A DNA stretch of 40,061 nucleotides from an uncultured Acidobacteriia bacterium (lineage in GTDB: Bacteria > Acidobacteriota > Terriglobia > Bryobacterales > Bryobacteraceae), in assembly GCA_903881085.1 (NCBI GenBank), contig CAIRSA010000259.1, positions 1-40,061 on the forward strand, in the 5' to 3' direction. Below the pieces are notes generated by a model. The model was not told the DNA's origin. It saw only the letters and a list, made by a program, of their open reading frames with translations, and did not search any database. Of this stretch, positions 25,421 to 32,507 are shown in pieces. Position 1 is the stretch's first letter. Every line of letters begins with the position of its first letter. Both the position numbers and the translations under genes were made by a program.

Positions 25421-27793
25421 ATGTGGCGTTTTCTAATAGCATTTTGTCTGGTGGGTGCGGTTTTCGCACAAACCGGCATCTCTGAAAAGACTAAATCCTT
25501 TCAAAAGATGCCGGGCTTCTTCCCTATTTACTGGGACGCAAAGGGCGGCAAGATGTTTCTGGAAATCGACAAGTGGGACCAGGAATTCTTGTACGTCAGT
25601 TCTCTCCCGGCCGGTGTCGGCTCAAACGACATCGGGCTCGACCGCGGGCAACTGGGCGCAACGCGCATCGTCAAGTTTCAGCGCATCGGTCCAAAGGTGC
25701 TGCTTGTTCAACCAAACTACAGTTATCGGGCGGTGACCTCGCAAGCGGCAGAACGCCGGGCTGTGGAGCAGGCCTTTGCGCAGTCGGTTATTTGGGGCTT
25801 TAAGGTTGAATTTGAGGAAGGAAATCGTGTGGTCGTCGATGCCACCGATTTTTTCCTGCGCGATGCTCACAACGTTGGTCCGAGATTGCAGGATGCGAAG
25901 GAGGGCGCCTACAAAGGCGACGCCACGCGGAGTGCACTCTACTTAGCCGCTACGAAGAACTTCCCCAAGAACACAGAGGTCGAAGCCACCCTTACCTTCA
26001 CGGGTGAGCCCAAGGGCCGCTTCGTTCCGTCAGTAACGCCATCGCCAGACGCCATCACTGTCCGCCAGCACCACTCCTTCATCGAGCTGCCGGATAGCGG
26101 TTTCGAGCCGCGCCAGTTTGACCCGCGCGCCGGGTACTTCGAGACATCTTATATGGACTACGCGACGCCGGTCGATCAGCCCATCACCAAGCGATTCATT
26201 GAACGGCATCGTTTGCACAAGAAGGACCCGTCGGCTGCCATCAGCGAACCCGTGAAGCCCATCGTCTACTACCTCGACCCCGGCACGCCCGAGCCGATCC
26301 GCTCGGCCTTGCTCGATGGCGCGCGCTGGTGGAGCCAGTCCTTTGAAGCCGCTGGCTTCCGCAACGCGTTTCGCGTCGAGATGCTGCCAGTGGATGCCGA
26401 CCCCATGGACGTCCGCTACAACGTGATCCAGTGGGTGCACCGTTCCACGCGCGGTTGGTCTTACGGTTCGACGGTCAGCGACCCGCGCACCGGCGAGATC
26501 ATTAAAGGGCACGTAACGCTCGGCTCTCTGCGCGTGCGGCAGGATTTCATGATCGCCGAAGGATTGCTCGCGCCGTATCCGGCAGGCAAGCCCGTGCCCG
26601 AGAGCATGATGCAGATGTCCCTTGCCCGCCTGCGCCAACTTGCCGCGCATGAAGTGGGCCACACGCTGGGACTTGCGCACAACTATGTTTCCAGTACCGC
26701 CGGGCGTGCCTCGGTGATGGACTACCCGCATCCGCTGATCACGCTTTCCAAAGACGGTGTGCCTGAACTGGGCGATGCTTACGCCGTGGGCATCGGTGAA
26801 TGGGACAAGGTCGCGATCAACTACGGCTATCGCGAAACGTCCAACCCGGCCGAGCTGACCAAGGTCATCGAAGATGCGTTCAAGCGGGGCTTGTATTTTC
26901 TGACGGATGCCGATGCTCGGCCCGCCGGTTCCGCCCATCCTCACAACCATCTTTGGGATAACGGCACGAATGCGGTGGATGAGTTGAATCGCATGGTGAC
27001 CGTCCGCGCGGCGGCCCTTGCCCGGTTTGGAGAAAACAACATTGCCATGGGGCGGCCGATGAGCGACCTTGCGGAGACGCTGGTGCCCGCGTACATGTTG
27101 CACCGCTATCAGGTGGAGGCCGCTGCGAAATCAGTCGGTGGTCTGTTCTATACCTACGCCGTGCGTGGCGATGGACAAAAGGTCACGGAGATTGTAGACG
27201 GCAAAGAGCAGGCACGCGCCGTCGACGCCCTGCTTAAGACACTGTCGCCCGATGCGCTGACTTTATCCGAGCGTCTGCTACGCGTGATCCCGCCAAGAGC
27301 CAGCGGCTTCGAGCCGCGCGAGCCATTCCACGGGCGCACAGGTCTGACGTTTGACGCATTGGCGCCAGCTGAAGCCGCGGCCAACCACACGATCAGTTTC
27401 CTGCTCAATCCGCAGCGAGCCGCGCGACTGGTGGAGCAGCATGCCCGCGTGGCTTCGGTGCCTGGCCTTGACGCAGTGATCGACCGCTTGCTGGCGGCAA
27501 CCTGGCGTGCCCCGCGCGCACAGGGACTCGCTGGCGAAGTGCAGAATGTTGTTGAAGACGTGGTGGTCTATCATTTGATGGCGTTGGCTAAAAACGAAAC
27601 TGCCCCGGCGCAGGTCCGCGCCGTTGCTGCGCAGAAGCTGGAACAACTGCGAGTTTCCATTGCCAACAAGCCCGACTCGCATTCGCAATTCGAGGCCGCG
27701 CAGATTAAGCGCTTTCAGTTGTCGCCGAAAGAGTTCACCATGCCGAAACCGGCCGACCCGCCGCCAGGACAGCCCATCGGCTGCGAACAATGA
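25421..27793 (+). CDS. secreted zinc-dependent metalloprotease (DUF5117/DUF4953 type)
   Basis: 790 residues. Signal peptide MWRFLIAFCLVGAVFAQ. A large N-terminal domain (DUF5117-like; KMPGFFPIYWDAKGGKMFLE, SSLPAGVGSNDIGLDRGQ, FEPRQFDPRAGYF) precedes a metzincin-like catalytic region with HEVGHTLGLAHNY at 410-422 and a Met-turn candidate SVMDYPHP just after; a C-terminal helical region (DUF4953-like) follows. Complete HExxHxxGxxH, so it is probably active, unlike the first protein of the window, which has HExxE. AGCAGG sits right before the ATG, a very short spacing. Likely an extracellular or periplasmic peptidase. Confidence 0.87.
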   Translation: MWRFLIAFCLVGAVFAQTGISEKTKSFQKMPGFFPIYWDAKGGKMFLEIDKWDQEFLYVSSLPAGVGSNDIGLDRGQLGATRIVKFQRIGPKVLLVQPNYSYRAVTSQAAERRAVEQAFAQSVIWGFKVEFEEGNRVVVDATDFFLRDAHNVGPRLQDAKEGAYKGDATRSALYLAATKNFPKNTEVEATLTFTGEPKGRFVPSVTPSPDAITVRQHHSFIELPDSGFEPRQFDPRAGYFETSYMDYATPVDQPITKRFIERHRLHKKDPSAAISEPVKPIVYYLDPGTPEPIRSALLDGARWWSQSFEAAGFRNAFRVEMLPVDADPMDVRYNVIQWVHRSTRGWSYGSTVSDPRTGEIIKGHVTLGSLRVRQDFMIAEGLLAPYPAGKPVPESMMQMSLARLRQLAAHEVGHTLGLAHNYVSSTAGRASVMDYPHPLITLSKDGVPELGDAYAVGIGEWDKVAINYGYRETSNPAELTKVIEDAFKRGLYFLTDADARPAGSAHPHNHLWDNGTNAVDELNRMVTVRAAALARFGENNIAMGRPMSDLAETLVPAYMLHRYQVEAAAKSVGGLFYTYAVRGDGQKVTEIVDGKEQARAVDALLKTLSPDALTLSERLLRVIPPRASGFEPREPFHGRTGLTFDALAPAEAAANHTISFLLNPQRAARLVEQHARVASVPGLDAVIDRLLAATWRAPRAQGLAGEVQNVVEDVVVYHLMALAKNETAPAQVRAVAAQKLEQLRVSIANKPDSHSQFEAAQIKRFQLSPKEFTMPKPADPPPGQPIGCEQ

Positions 27794-27842
27794 TTGAGTT
27801 GTAGGCAGATTAACAATCTGGATGCGCCGGGATAAACCGGCG

Positions 27843-28107
27843 TGTAGTCGTGAATGAAACAGTCATTTGGGAAAGGAGTAGCGAACCAACCTGCCCCCGA
27901 GCTATGTGGGTGTGGCGCTAACGCCGCATCCGAAGCGTTGGACAGGGGCACATGCAGGCTGGGTATCCATGGAGTCGATGAGCTCCGAAAATATCAAAGC
28001 AATGGACGCCGACGGTGTCAGATTAACCGGAAGGCAACACAGAAGCGTACGAAAACGCGAGTACGCCAAAGGCCCTGCGGAGTCGTAGATAAACTGGGCG
28101 GTAAACC
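27843..28107 (+). mobile_element. group II intron fragment (5' domain I only)
   Basis: No gene lies in 27794-28107. From about 27843 the sequence has group II intron landmarks: GTCATTTGGGAAAGGAGTAG, GAGCTATGTGGGTGTGGCGC, GCGTTGGACAGGGGCA, GAGTCGATGAGCTCCGAAAA, GCCGACGGTGTCAGATTAAC, CGGAAGGCAACAC and CGCCAAAGGCCCTGCGGAGT. This order matches the start of bacterial group II ribozymes as I recall them. Only about 265 bases remain: no reverse transcriptase and no domains V/VI, so it cannot splice. It ends against the 3' end of rtcA. Upstream, CAGATT-AAC-AATCTG (27806-27820) and CGCCGG-GATAAA-CCGGCG (27825-27842) are hairpins without T-tracts. Confidence 0.65.
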
Positions 28108-29124
28108 TCAGGACACGGCCCTCACCGTAGTGAAGGCCGCGTCCTCTGTTGCTTCGAATCGCACTGGCAGGAATTGCGCGATGACTGTCATGTTCGTTCG
28201 CGCATGCAGGTTGAGCTTCACTGCGGTGAAGGAACCTGCGCCGGCCAGCGCGATTGGCAGCAACAGCTGATCGGCTAGATGCTCACAGGCCGCAGCCTGT
28301 GACACCAAATACTCTCGTGCCTCGCGAACAGCCGAGGCCGCGACCTTTTCCGCGGTGATGCCGACTTCTCCGAAGGCCGAGAAGATCGCGGTAAGTTCGG
28401 GCGACACGATTTCCACCATCACGATGTTTCCCGGCCCGACAGATTCGCGCGTCGTTTGAATCGAGGCGCAGCCGGGCGGCCAGTTCAGCAGATCACACGC
28501 GGTGGACACTTCGCGCTCGGCGATTTTGCGCACGAGGTTGGCGACGACTGCGATTACTTTGCGCGAGATGATCTCGCTTCGCTCGCCCAGGTCAAGCGGC
28601 TGCAGCTTGGTCACTGGAGTGATGGACGCGATGAAACGGCCACCGCCGGCGGGATAGAAGCCGTAGCGTTGGAATTTCAAGTCCACTTTCGGCCCCATGC
28701 GCTGCAACAGCGGCAGGAACGTTCGGGCGAGAAAGTCGTACGGTGGCGCCATTGAGTTGTGCGTGCCGCCCTCAACGGTGACTTGGCTGGGCTCGGTTGC
28801 AAGCATGAGCGCGGGAAGGATGGTTTGCAGGACAAGCGTTCCGCTGCCTGCTGTTCCTACGCTGAAGCGATATTCGCCGCCGTGTATTTTGCCTGGCTTG
28901 AAGGTTAGTGAGGTTGAGCCTAGGGCGGCTCCTTCGATTTGGGCGTTGCCAACTTCGGCTGCTGCCAGCACAGCGGTTAGATGCTGGCGGAGCAGGCCGG
29001 GGCGCTGGCGGCCGGCGCGGATTTTTTCGATTTGGAATGCTTTCCCGGTGACCAGGGAAAGGCTTAGCGAGGTGCGGAGGATCTGGCCTCCACCCTCGCC
29101 GTATGAGCCGTCGATTTTGATCAT
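28108..29124 (-). CDS. rtcA: RNA 3'-terminal phosphate cyclase RtcA
   Basis: 338 residues, the family's usual length. It opens MIKIDGSYGEGGGQILRTSL, the hallmark of RtcA; later GTHNSMAPPYDFL, RYGFYPAGGGR and the catalytic-His motif EHLADQLLLPIALAG are present. It adenylylates itself on histidine and converts RNA 3'-phosphate to 2',3'-cyclic phosphate, the substrate of RtcB. AAGGAGA at a good distance decides for ATG 29124 rather than an upstream in-frame start at 29154. Second gene after rtcB on the minus strand (59-base gap holding a perfect inverted repeat). Directly after its stop lies the intron fragment. Confidence 0.95.
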   Translation of the reverse strand: MIKIDGSYGEGGGQILRTSLSLSLVTGKAFQIEKIRAGRQRPGLLRQHLTAVLAAAEVGNAQIEGAALGSTSLTFKPGKIHGGEYRFSVGTAGSGTLVLQTILPALMLATEPSQVTVEGGTHNSMAPPYDFLARTFLPLLQRMGPKVDLKFQRYGFYPAGGGRFIASITPVTKLQPLDLGERSEIISRKVIAVVANLVRKIAEREVSTACDLLNWPPGCASIQTTRESVGPGNIVMVEIVSPELTAIFSAFGEVGITAEKVAASAVREAREYLVSQAAACEHLADQLLLPIALAGAGSFTAVKLNLHARTNMTVIAQFLPVRFEATEDAAFTTVRAVS

Positions 29125-29143
29125 GGGAAGTCTCCTTTCAGAA

Positions 29144-29161
29144 GCGGGACTCAAGTCCCGC
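29144..29161. repeat. perfect inverted repeat between rtcB and rtcA
   Basis: GCGGGACTCAAGTCCCGC, eight-base arms around CA (seven-base arms around TCAA as RNA). No T-tract follows, so it is less likely to be a terminator than an RNA-stability hairpin or REP-like unit that sets the rtcA:rtcB ratio. Another GC-rich partly palindromic stretch (GGCTGAAGCCCGCCCT) adjoins it at about 29165-29180. Confidence 0.6.
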
Positions 29162-29183
29162 GCAGGCTGAAGCCCGCCCTACA

Positions 29184-30416
29184 TCAGCCTTTGACGCAGA
29201 CTACCTGGCGCAGCGTGTGGACGATGTCGACCAGGTCAGCTTGCGCCGCCATAACTGCCTCAATCGACTTGTACGCTGCCGGAGTCTCGTCGATCACATC
29301 CTTATCCTTCCGGCATTCCACGCCTTCCGTCATCCGCATGTGATCTTCTACAGTAAATCGCCGCATTGCTTCGTTGCGAGACATCGCCCGGCCTGCGCCG
29401 TGGCTGCAACTGCAGAAGCTTTCCGGGTTGCCCTTGCCGCGGACGATGTAGGAACGGGCCCCCATGCTACCGGGGATGATTCCCAAGTCGCCCTCGCGAG
29501 CACGCACGGCACCCTTGCGGGTTACCAGCACGCTTTCGCCGTAGTGCTTCTCGCGCGCCACGTAGTTGTGATGGCAGTTGATCGCCTTCAGTTCGGCCTC
29601 AAAGGGCTGTACCTCCCCAGCGCGCCGTACTGCGGCAACGATCTGTTCCATCATCAGGTGACGATTCCACCGCGCGTAATCCTGCGCCCACTCGACGGCT
29701 TCGAAGTAGTCCTTGAAGTAGTCGGTGTTCTCGGGGAAGTACGCCAGGTCCTTGTCGGGCAGGTTGATGAAGAACTTCTTCATGTCGCGCCGGGCGAGAT
29801 CGATGAAGTAGTTTCCCATGCGATTCCCTACCCCGCGCGAACCGCTGTGGAGCATGAACCAGACGGTCTCAGTCTCGTCCAGACAGACCTCAATGAAGTG
29901 GTTGCCGGTACCGAGCGTTCCCAGATGGTTGGCATGGTTGCCGCGATCAAGCTTGGGGTGATTGGCCAGAATCGCCTCGTAGCGCGACTTCAGCTCCGAC
30001 GCCCAAACCTCTTCGTTGCGCGTGGGGATGTTGTGCCAGGCACCGCGATCCCCTGCCCCGCCACGATTCGTGCGGCCGTGCGGCACGCCGGTTTCAATCG
30101 CCGTGCGGATGCCGTGCAGGTTGTCGGGCAAATCACGCGCATTCAGACTGGTCTGAACGGCCATCATGCCGCAACCGATATCGACTCCCACCGCCGCCGG
30201 GATGATCGCGCCCTGCGTGGGGATCACAGAGCCGATGGTTGCTCCGATGCCCCAGTGGACATCGGGCATGGCGGCAATCCACTTGAAGACGAAAGGGAGC
30301 TGCGCGGCGTTGAGCAGCTGTTGGCGCGCCTGATCTTCGAGCTGCACGCCCTTGGTCCAGGCCTTGACGGGCACACCCAGATCCTGAGTAATCACGTTAT
30401 AAGTAAGTTCAGCCAT
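29184..30416 (-). CDS. rtcB: RNA-splicing ligase RtcB
   Basis: 410 residues. All RtcB motifs are present: MPDVHWGIGATIGSVI, VGVDIGCGM (metal ligand Cys82), GTGNHFIEV, LHSGSRGVGNRMG, CHHNYVAREKHYG, GSMGARSYIVRG and SCSHGAGRAMSR with the guanylylated His339 (His337 in E. coli). It joins RNA 2',3'-cyclic phosphate or 3'-phosphate ends to 5'-OH ends using GTP and Mn2+. AAGGAG lies eight bases before the ATG. It follows two Y-RNA genes and rsr on the minus strand and precedes rtcA, so it is probably transcribed from the sigma54 promoter upstream of rsr under RtcR control. Confidence 0.97.
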   Translation of the reverse strand: MAELTYNVITQDLGVPVKAWTKGVQLEDQARQQLLNAAQLPFVFKWIAAMPDVHWGIGATIGSVIPTQGAIIPAAVGVDIGCGMMAVQTSLNARDLPDNLHGIRTAIETGVPHGRTNRGGAGDRGAWHNIPTRNEEVWASELKSRYEAILANHPKLDRGNHANHLGTLGTGNHFIEVCLDETETVWFMLHSGSRGVGNRMGNYFIDLARRDMKKFFINLPDKDLAYFPENTDYFKDYFEAVEWAQDYARWNRHLMMEQIVAAVRRAGEVQPFEAELKAINCHHNYVAREKHYGESVLVTRKGAVRAREGDLGIIPGSMGARSYIVRGKGNPESFCSCSHGAGRAMSRNEAMRRFTVEDHMRMTEGVECRKDKDVIDETPAAYKSIEAVMAAQADLVDIVHTLRQVVCVKG

Positions 30417-30446
30417 TTCGGTACTCCTTCATAATAAAGAACCCAA

Positions 30447-30622
30447 CCGCCCGGCGACGAAAAGAGAAGAAACTTTTGTTCTCAGAGAGAACAACTCGGA
30501 TTCGAACCGGGATAGCCGATGTAGTTCCTTCGGCATTCGCCAGGCGGGGTCAACAAGGGCCGACGAGTTGTTAGCGAGACCAGGACATTGTTGAATGTAA
30601 TCCCGCTTGCATTCGGCACCTC
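30447..30622 (-). ncRNA. Y RNA-like / tRNA-mimic RNA, second copy (no D-arm)
   Basis: Read on the minus strand. A first hairpin (30554-30622) shares CCGAATGCAAGCGGGATTAC and GTCGGCCCTTGTT with the first copy. Then a module closed by an 11-base stem CCGCCTGGCGA / TCGCCGGGCGG (30537-30547 with 30447-30457, one wobble) contains an anticodon-like stem GAAGGAAC / GTTTCTTC (30524-30531 with 30466-30473), a T-arm-like CCCGGTTCGAATCCGAG (30495-30511, one mismatch) and a capped acceptor-like hairpin TTGTTCTC-TCT-GAGAACAA (30476-30494). Where the first copy has a D-arm, only two bases remain. It lies between copy 1 and rtcB. Reduced tRNA mimic; folding by eye. Confidence 0.7.
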
Positions 30623-30630
30623 AAACAAAA

Positions 30631-30823
30631 ACCGGCGACGATAATTCAAGAAACCCTGCTCTACCGTTGAGCGATTGCCGAAGGACTCCATCGGCAACCC
30701 GGATTCGAACCGGGAACTTGTAGTTCCTTGTGCATTCGCCGGTCAAGATAAACAAGGGCCGACAAAGTATCGGCGAGACTTTGGCATTGGGTAAAATGTA
30801 ATCCCGCCTGCATTCGGCCCTTG
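30631..30823 (-). ncRNA. Y RNA (YrlA-like) with a full tRNA-mimic module, first copy
   Basis: Starts five bases after the rsr stop, minus strand. A hairpin with perfect ten-base arms CAAGGGCCGA / TCGGCCCTTG (30814-30823 with 30753-30762) comes first. Then a module closed by ACCGGCGA / TCGCCGGT (30736-30743 with 30631-30638) holds an anticodon-like stem CAAGGAAC / GTTTCTTG (30723-30730 with 30647-30654, one wobble), a canonical T-arm CCCGGTTCGAATCCGGG (30698-30714), an acceptor-like stem TTGCCGA / TCGGCAA closed by a nine-base loop (30691-30697 with 30675-30681), and a D-arm GCTCAACGGTAGAGC (30658-30672). This is the permuted, capped tRNA layout known for YrlA RNAs, which bind Rsr. Position beside rsr and rtcBA matches the Salmonella operon type. 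Confidence 0.85.
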
Positions 30824-30827
30824 CTGT

Positions 30828-32381
30828 TTATACGTCTACTTCTTCGATGCGCTCAACCCAATGCCCTGCTTCCAGTTCTCCGGAAGCGAAGGCACCTATC
30901 AGTTCGAACACCTGATCGGAGAAACCTCCGATGTTCAGTATGTCCGCGCGCTCGGCCGCTTGCGTTGTTGCATAGGGTTGGATATCGGCACAGACCAACC
31001 GCGCCTGCGGATTCCGCTTGCGGAACTCCGCCCACTCGGCCATCAATGCCGTTCCTCGGCCGTTATGGCGATCGACCCACGACTCATTGTCAGAGACAAA
31101 GATCACCAGATCCGCATTCTTCTTGCGCTCGTTCAACCAGCGAACGGGCGCGCTGCAATTGGTTCCACCACCACCGATCGCCGCCAATCGCTGGGCGTTG
31201 GTCATCACGCTGTCGCGTGCGTTCAACTCCAGCGGCACAACCGCGTGCTCAAATGGCAGCACAACCGCCGACTTGTTCTTGCGCAACATGGCCGCAGCCA
31301 CCAGCGCCGCTACATCTATGCAACGGACTTTCGACGAAGCGCCCGCGCGATGACCGGTTACCGGCGAAGCCATGGATCCCGAAACATCAGGACAAACAAC
31401 AACCTCACCGCGTATCGAAGGCACGTTGCCGATCGCCACTTCCATCGCGTCTTGCAACGCATCTCGCACCGCAGCCGGGACGGCCGTATCGCAGTTCCGA
31501 TACGCCGTCATCAACTGGTACGGGAACACGCGCGCCTTGCGAATCTCTTCGCGGTCGCGCAGCCGCTCTGCGGTCGACTCCGCCGCGCGGTTCTTTTCAA
31601 AGACCCCATGACGAGCGAATGTGTTGAGGTTCATGCGTAGCGTCTGCCACGAAGCGGTCTTCGCCAACCGCGCCCAGTCATCCTGGGTCAACGGCAAGGC
31701 CGATAACATGGTGAACGGCAGATCGGGAGTCTCTTTCGATTCCCCTGCCTTGAACTGCTCATAGTCCAAAACCAACTTGGGCAAAGCATTCACGTTGTGC
31801 GCGCGACCCAGCATGTAGCCATAGAAAGCGGCACGCTGCTCACCGGCCGGCTTGGGATGCACCATCTTCAGCACATCGGCGAACGAGGGGCTCTGACCCA
31901 CGCTCGAACGGAACAGCGCGTCCTCACTTCGGCTGGCGAGCCACTCGCTCACCAGCCGTTTGGGAGCGCTTCCCAAACTCTTTCGGCCAACCACGCCAGA
32001 ACGCAAAATCTGAACATAATTGCGCAGCATGCGAGTGTTGTCGATCACTCGCGCAAACACCGCTTCATGCAGCTTCGGCTCGTAGACCGACAACCACGCG
32101 CAGAGCAGCGCGGGCATGTCCTTCAAGAAGGCCTTCTCGCGGCTGTGCACGGCCACCTGGGCCACGAAGCGCGGACCTACCGCGTCACACAGCTTGAGCA
32201 CGCGGTCCAACTGATCTTCTTCGGTCGCGTAGAACGTACGGCCAAAGCATCCGGTTGCCGCATACTGCGCCAGCGCGTGCTTAGGTTCCAATGCGTAGGC
32301 GGGTGCAGATTCCTCATTCACCGCGTTGGTGATTGGGATCAACTGACCCATCAGGCTTGCGAATAGTGTTTTGTTTGCCAT
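30828..32381 (-). CDS. rsr: Ro60 orthologue Rsr (TROVE + vWA protein)
   Basis: 517 residues. An N-terminal TROVE HEAT-repeat ring (about 1-320; AVHSREKAFLKDMPALLCAW is typical) is followed by a von Willebrand A domain with the MIDAS motif DVSGSM (Asp332, Ser334, Ser336) and a late FVSDNESWVD. Ro60 proteins bind misfolded RNA ends in the ring and Y RNAs on the outer face; in bacteria Rsr works with PNPase and YrlA RNA in RNA decay. It is first in the minus-strand unit rsr - Y RNAs - rtcB - rtcA, behind a sigma54 promoter. No strong Shine-Dalgarno is seen. Confidence 0.93.
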   Translation of the reverse strand: MANKTLFASLMGQLIPITNAVNEESAPAYALEPKHALAQYAATGCFGRTFYATEEDQLDRVLKLCDAVGPRFVAQVAVHSREKAFLKDMPALLCAWLSVYEPKLHEAVFARVIDNTRMLRNYVQILRSGVVGRKSLGSAPKRLVSEWLASRSEDALFRSSVGQSPSFADVLKMVHPKPAGEQRAAFYGYMLGRAHNVNALPKLVLDYEQFKAGESKETPDLPFTMLSALPLTQDDWARLAKTASWQTLRMNLNTFARHGVFEKNRAAESTAERLRDREEIRKARVFPYQLMTAYRNCDTAVPAAVRDALQDAMEVAIGNVPSIRGEVVVCPDVSGSMASPVTGHRAGASSKVRCIDVAALVAAAMLRKNKSAVVLPFEHAVVPLELNARDSVMTNAQRLAAIGGGGTNCSAPVRWLNERKKNADLVIFVSDNESWVDRHNGRGTALMAEWAEFRKRNPQARLVCADIQPYATTQAAERADILNIGGFSDQVFELIGAFASGELEAGHWVERIEEVDV

Positions 32382-32410
32382 TGTCTCGTTCTCGCTTTCG
32401 TATATGTATA

Positions 32411-32426
32411 TGCAAGGGGCGGGCCA
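32411..32426 (-). promoter_or_regulatory. sigma54 promoter for the rsr-rtcBA unit
   Basis: On the minus strand TGGCCCGCCCCTTGCA matches the -24/-12 consensus TGGCACG-N4-TTGCA with one change and correct spacing. Transcription would start near 32399, giving a leader of about 18 bases before the rsr ATG at 32381. RtcR, encoded divergently, is a sigma54 activator (GAFTGA motif), so the two fit. Confidence 0.82.
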
Positions 32427-32449
32427 AACTCCAACTCGTTGTAATTAGA

Positions 32450-32466
32450 CCACTTGCCGCAAGTGG
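32450..32466. promoter_or_regulatory. 17-bp palindrome, candidate RtcR binding site
   Basis: CCACTTGC-C-GCAAGTGG is a perfect dyad centred at 32458, about 58 bases upstream of the predicted rsr start and about 45 bases upstream of the rtcR start. The position fits an activator site shared by both promoters. It could equally be a repressor operator. Not tested against known RtcR sites. Confidence 0.6.
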
Positions 32467-32487
32467 CCGCGCGCAGAGGCACGCCCC

Positions 32488-32496
32488 TGGTATAAT
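32488..32496 (+). promoter_or_regulatory. extended -10 promoter for rtcR
   Basis: TGG-TATAAT is a perfect extended -10 element (TGnTATAAT). No good -35 lies 16-18 bases upstream. Transcription would begin at about 32503, only about five bases before the rtcR ATG (32508), and there is no Shine-Dalgarno, so the mRNA should be leaderless or nearly so. Confidence 0.65.
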
Positions 32497-32507
32497 TTCT
32501 TAGAATT

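Noticed and set aside
26030..27103. 357-residue open frame antisense to the metalloprotease
   Set aside because: It overlaps the HEVGHTLGLAHNY protease core; composition is His/Arg-rich and shadow-like.
29217..30434. 405-residue open frame on the plus strand opposite rtcB
   Set aside because: It mirrors the strongly conserved rtcB coding frame on the other strand; its translation has no domain pattern. GC-rich codon use opens antisense frames.
30482..30697. 71-residue minus-strand ORF between rsr and rtcB
   Set aside because: It runs straight through the paired stems of the two RNA genes. Base pairing explains the sequence better than coding.
30495..30714. Possible ordinary tRNA genes (two TTCGAAT T-loops and one D-arm)
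   Set aside because: The arms are in permuted order, the acceptor stem is closed by a loop, there is no free CCA-type end, and copy 2 lacks a D-arm. A Y RNA/tRNA-mimic fits better.
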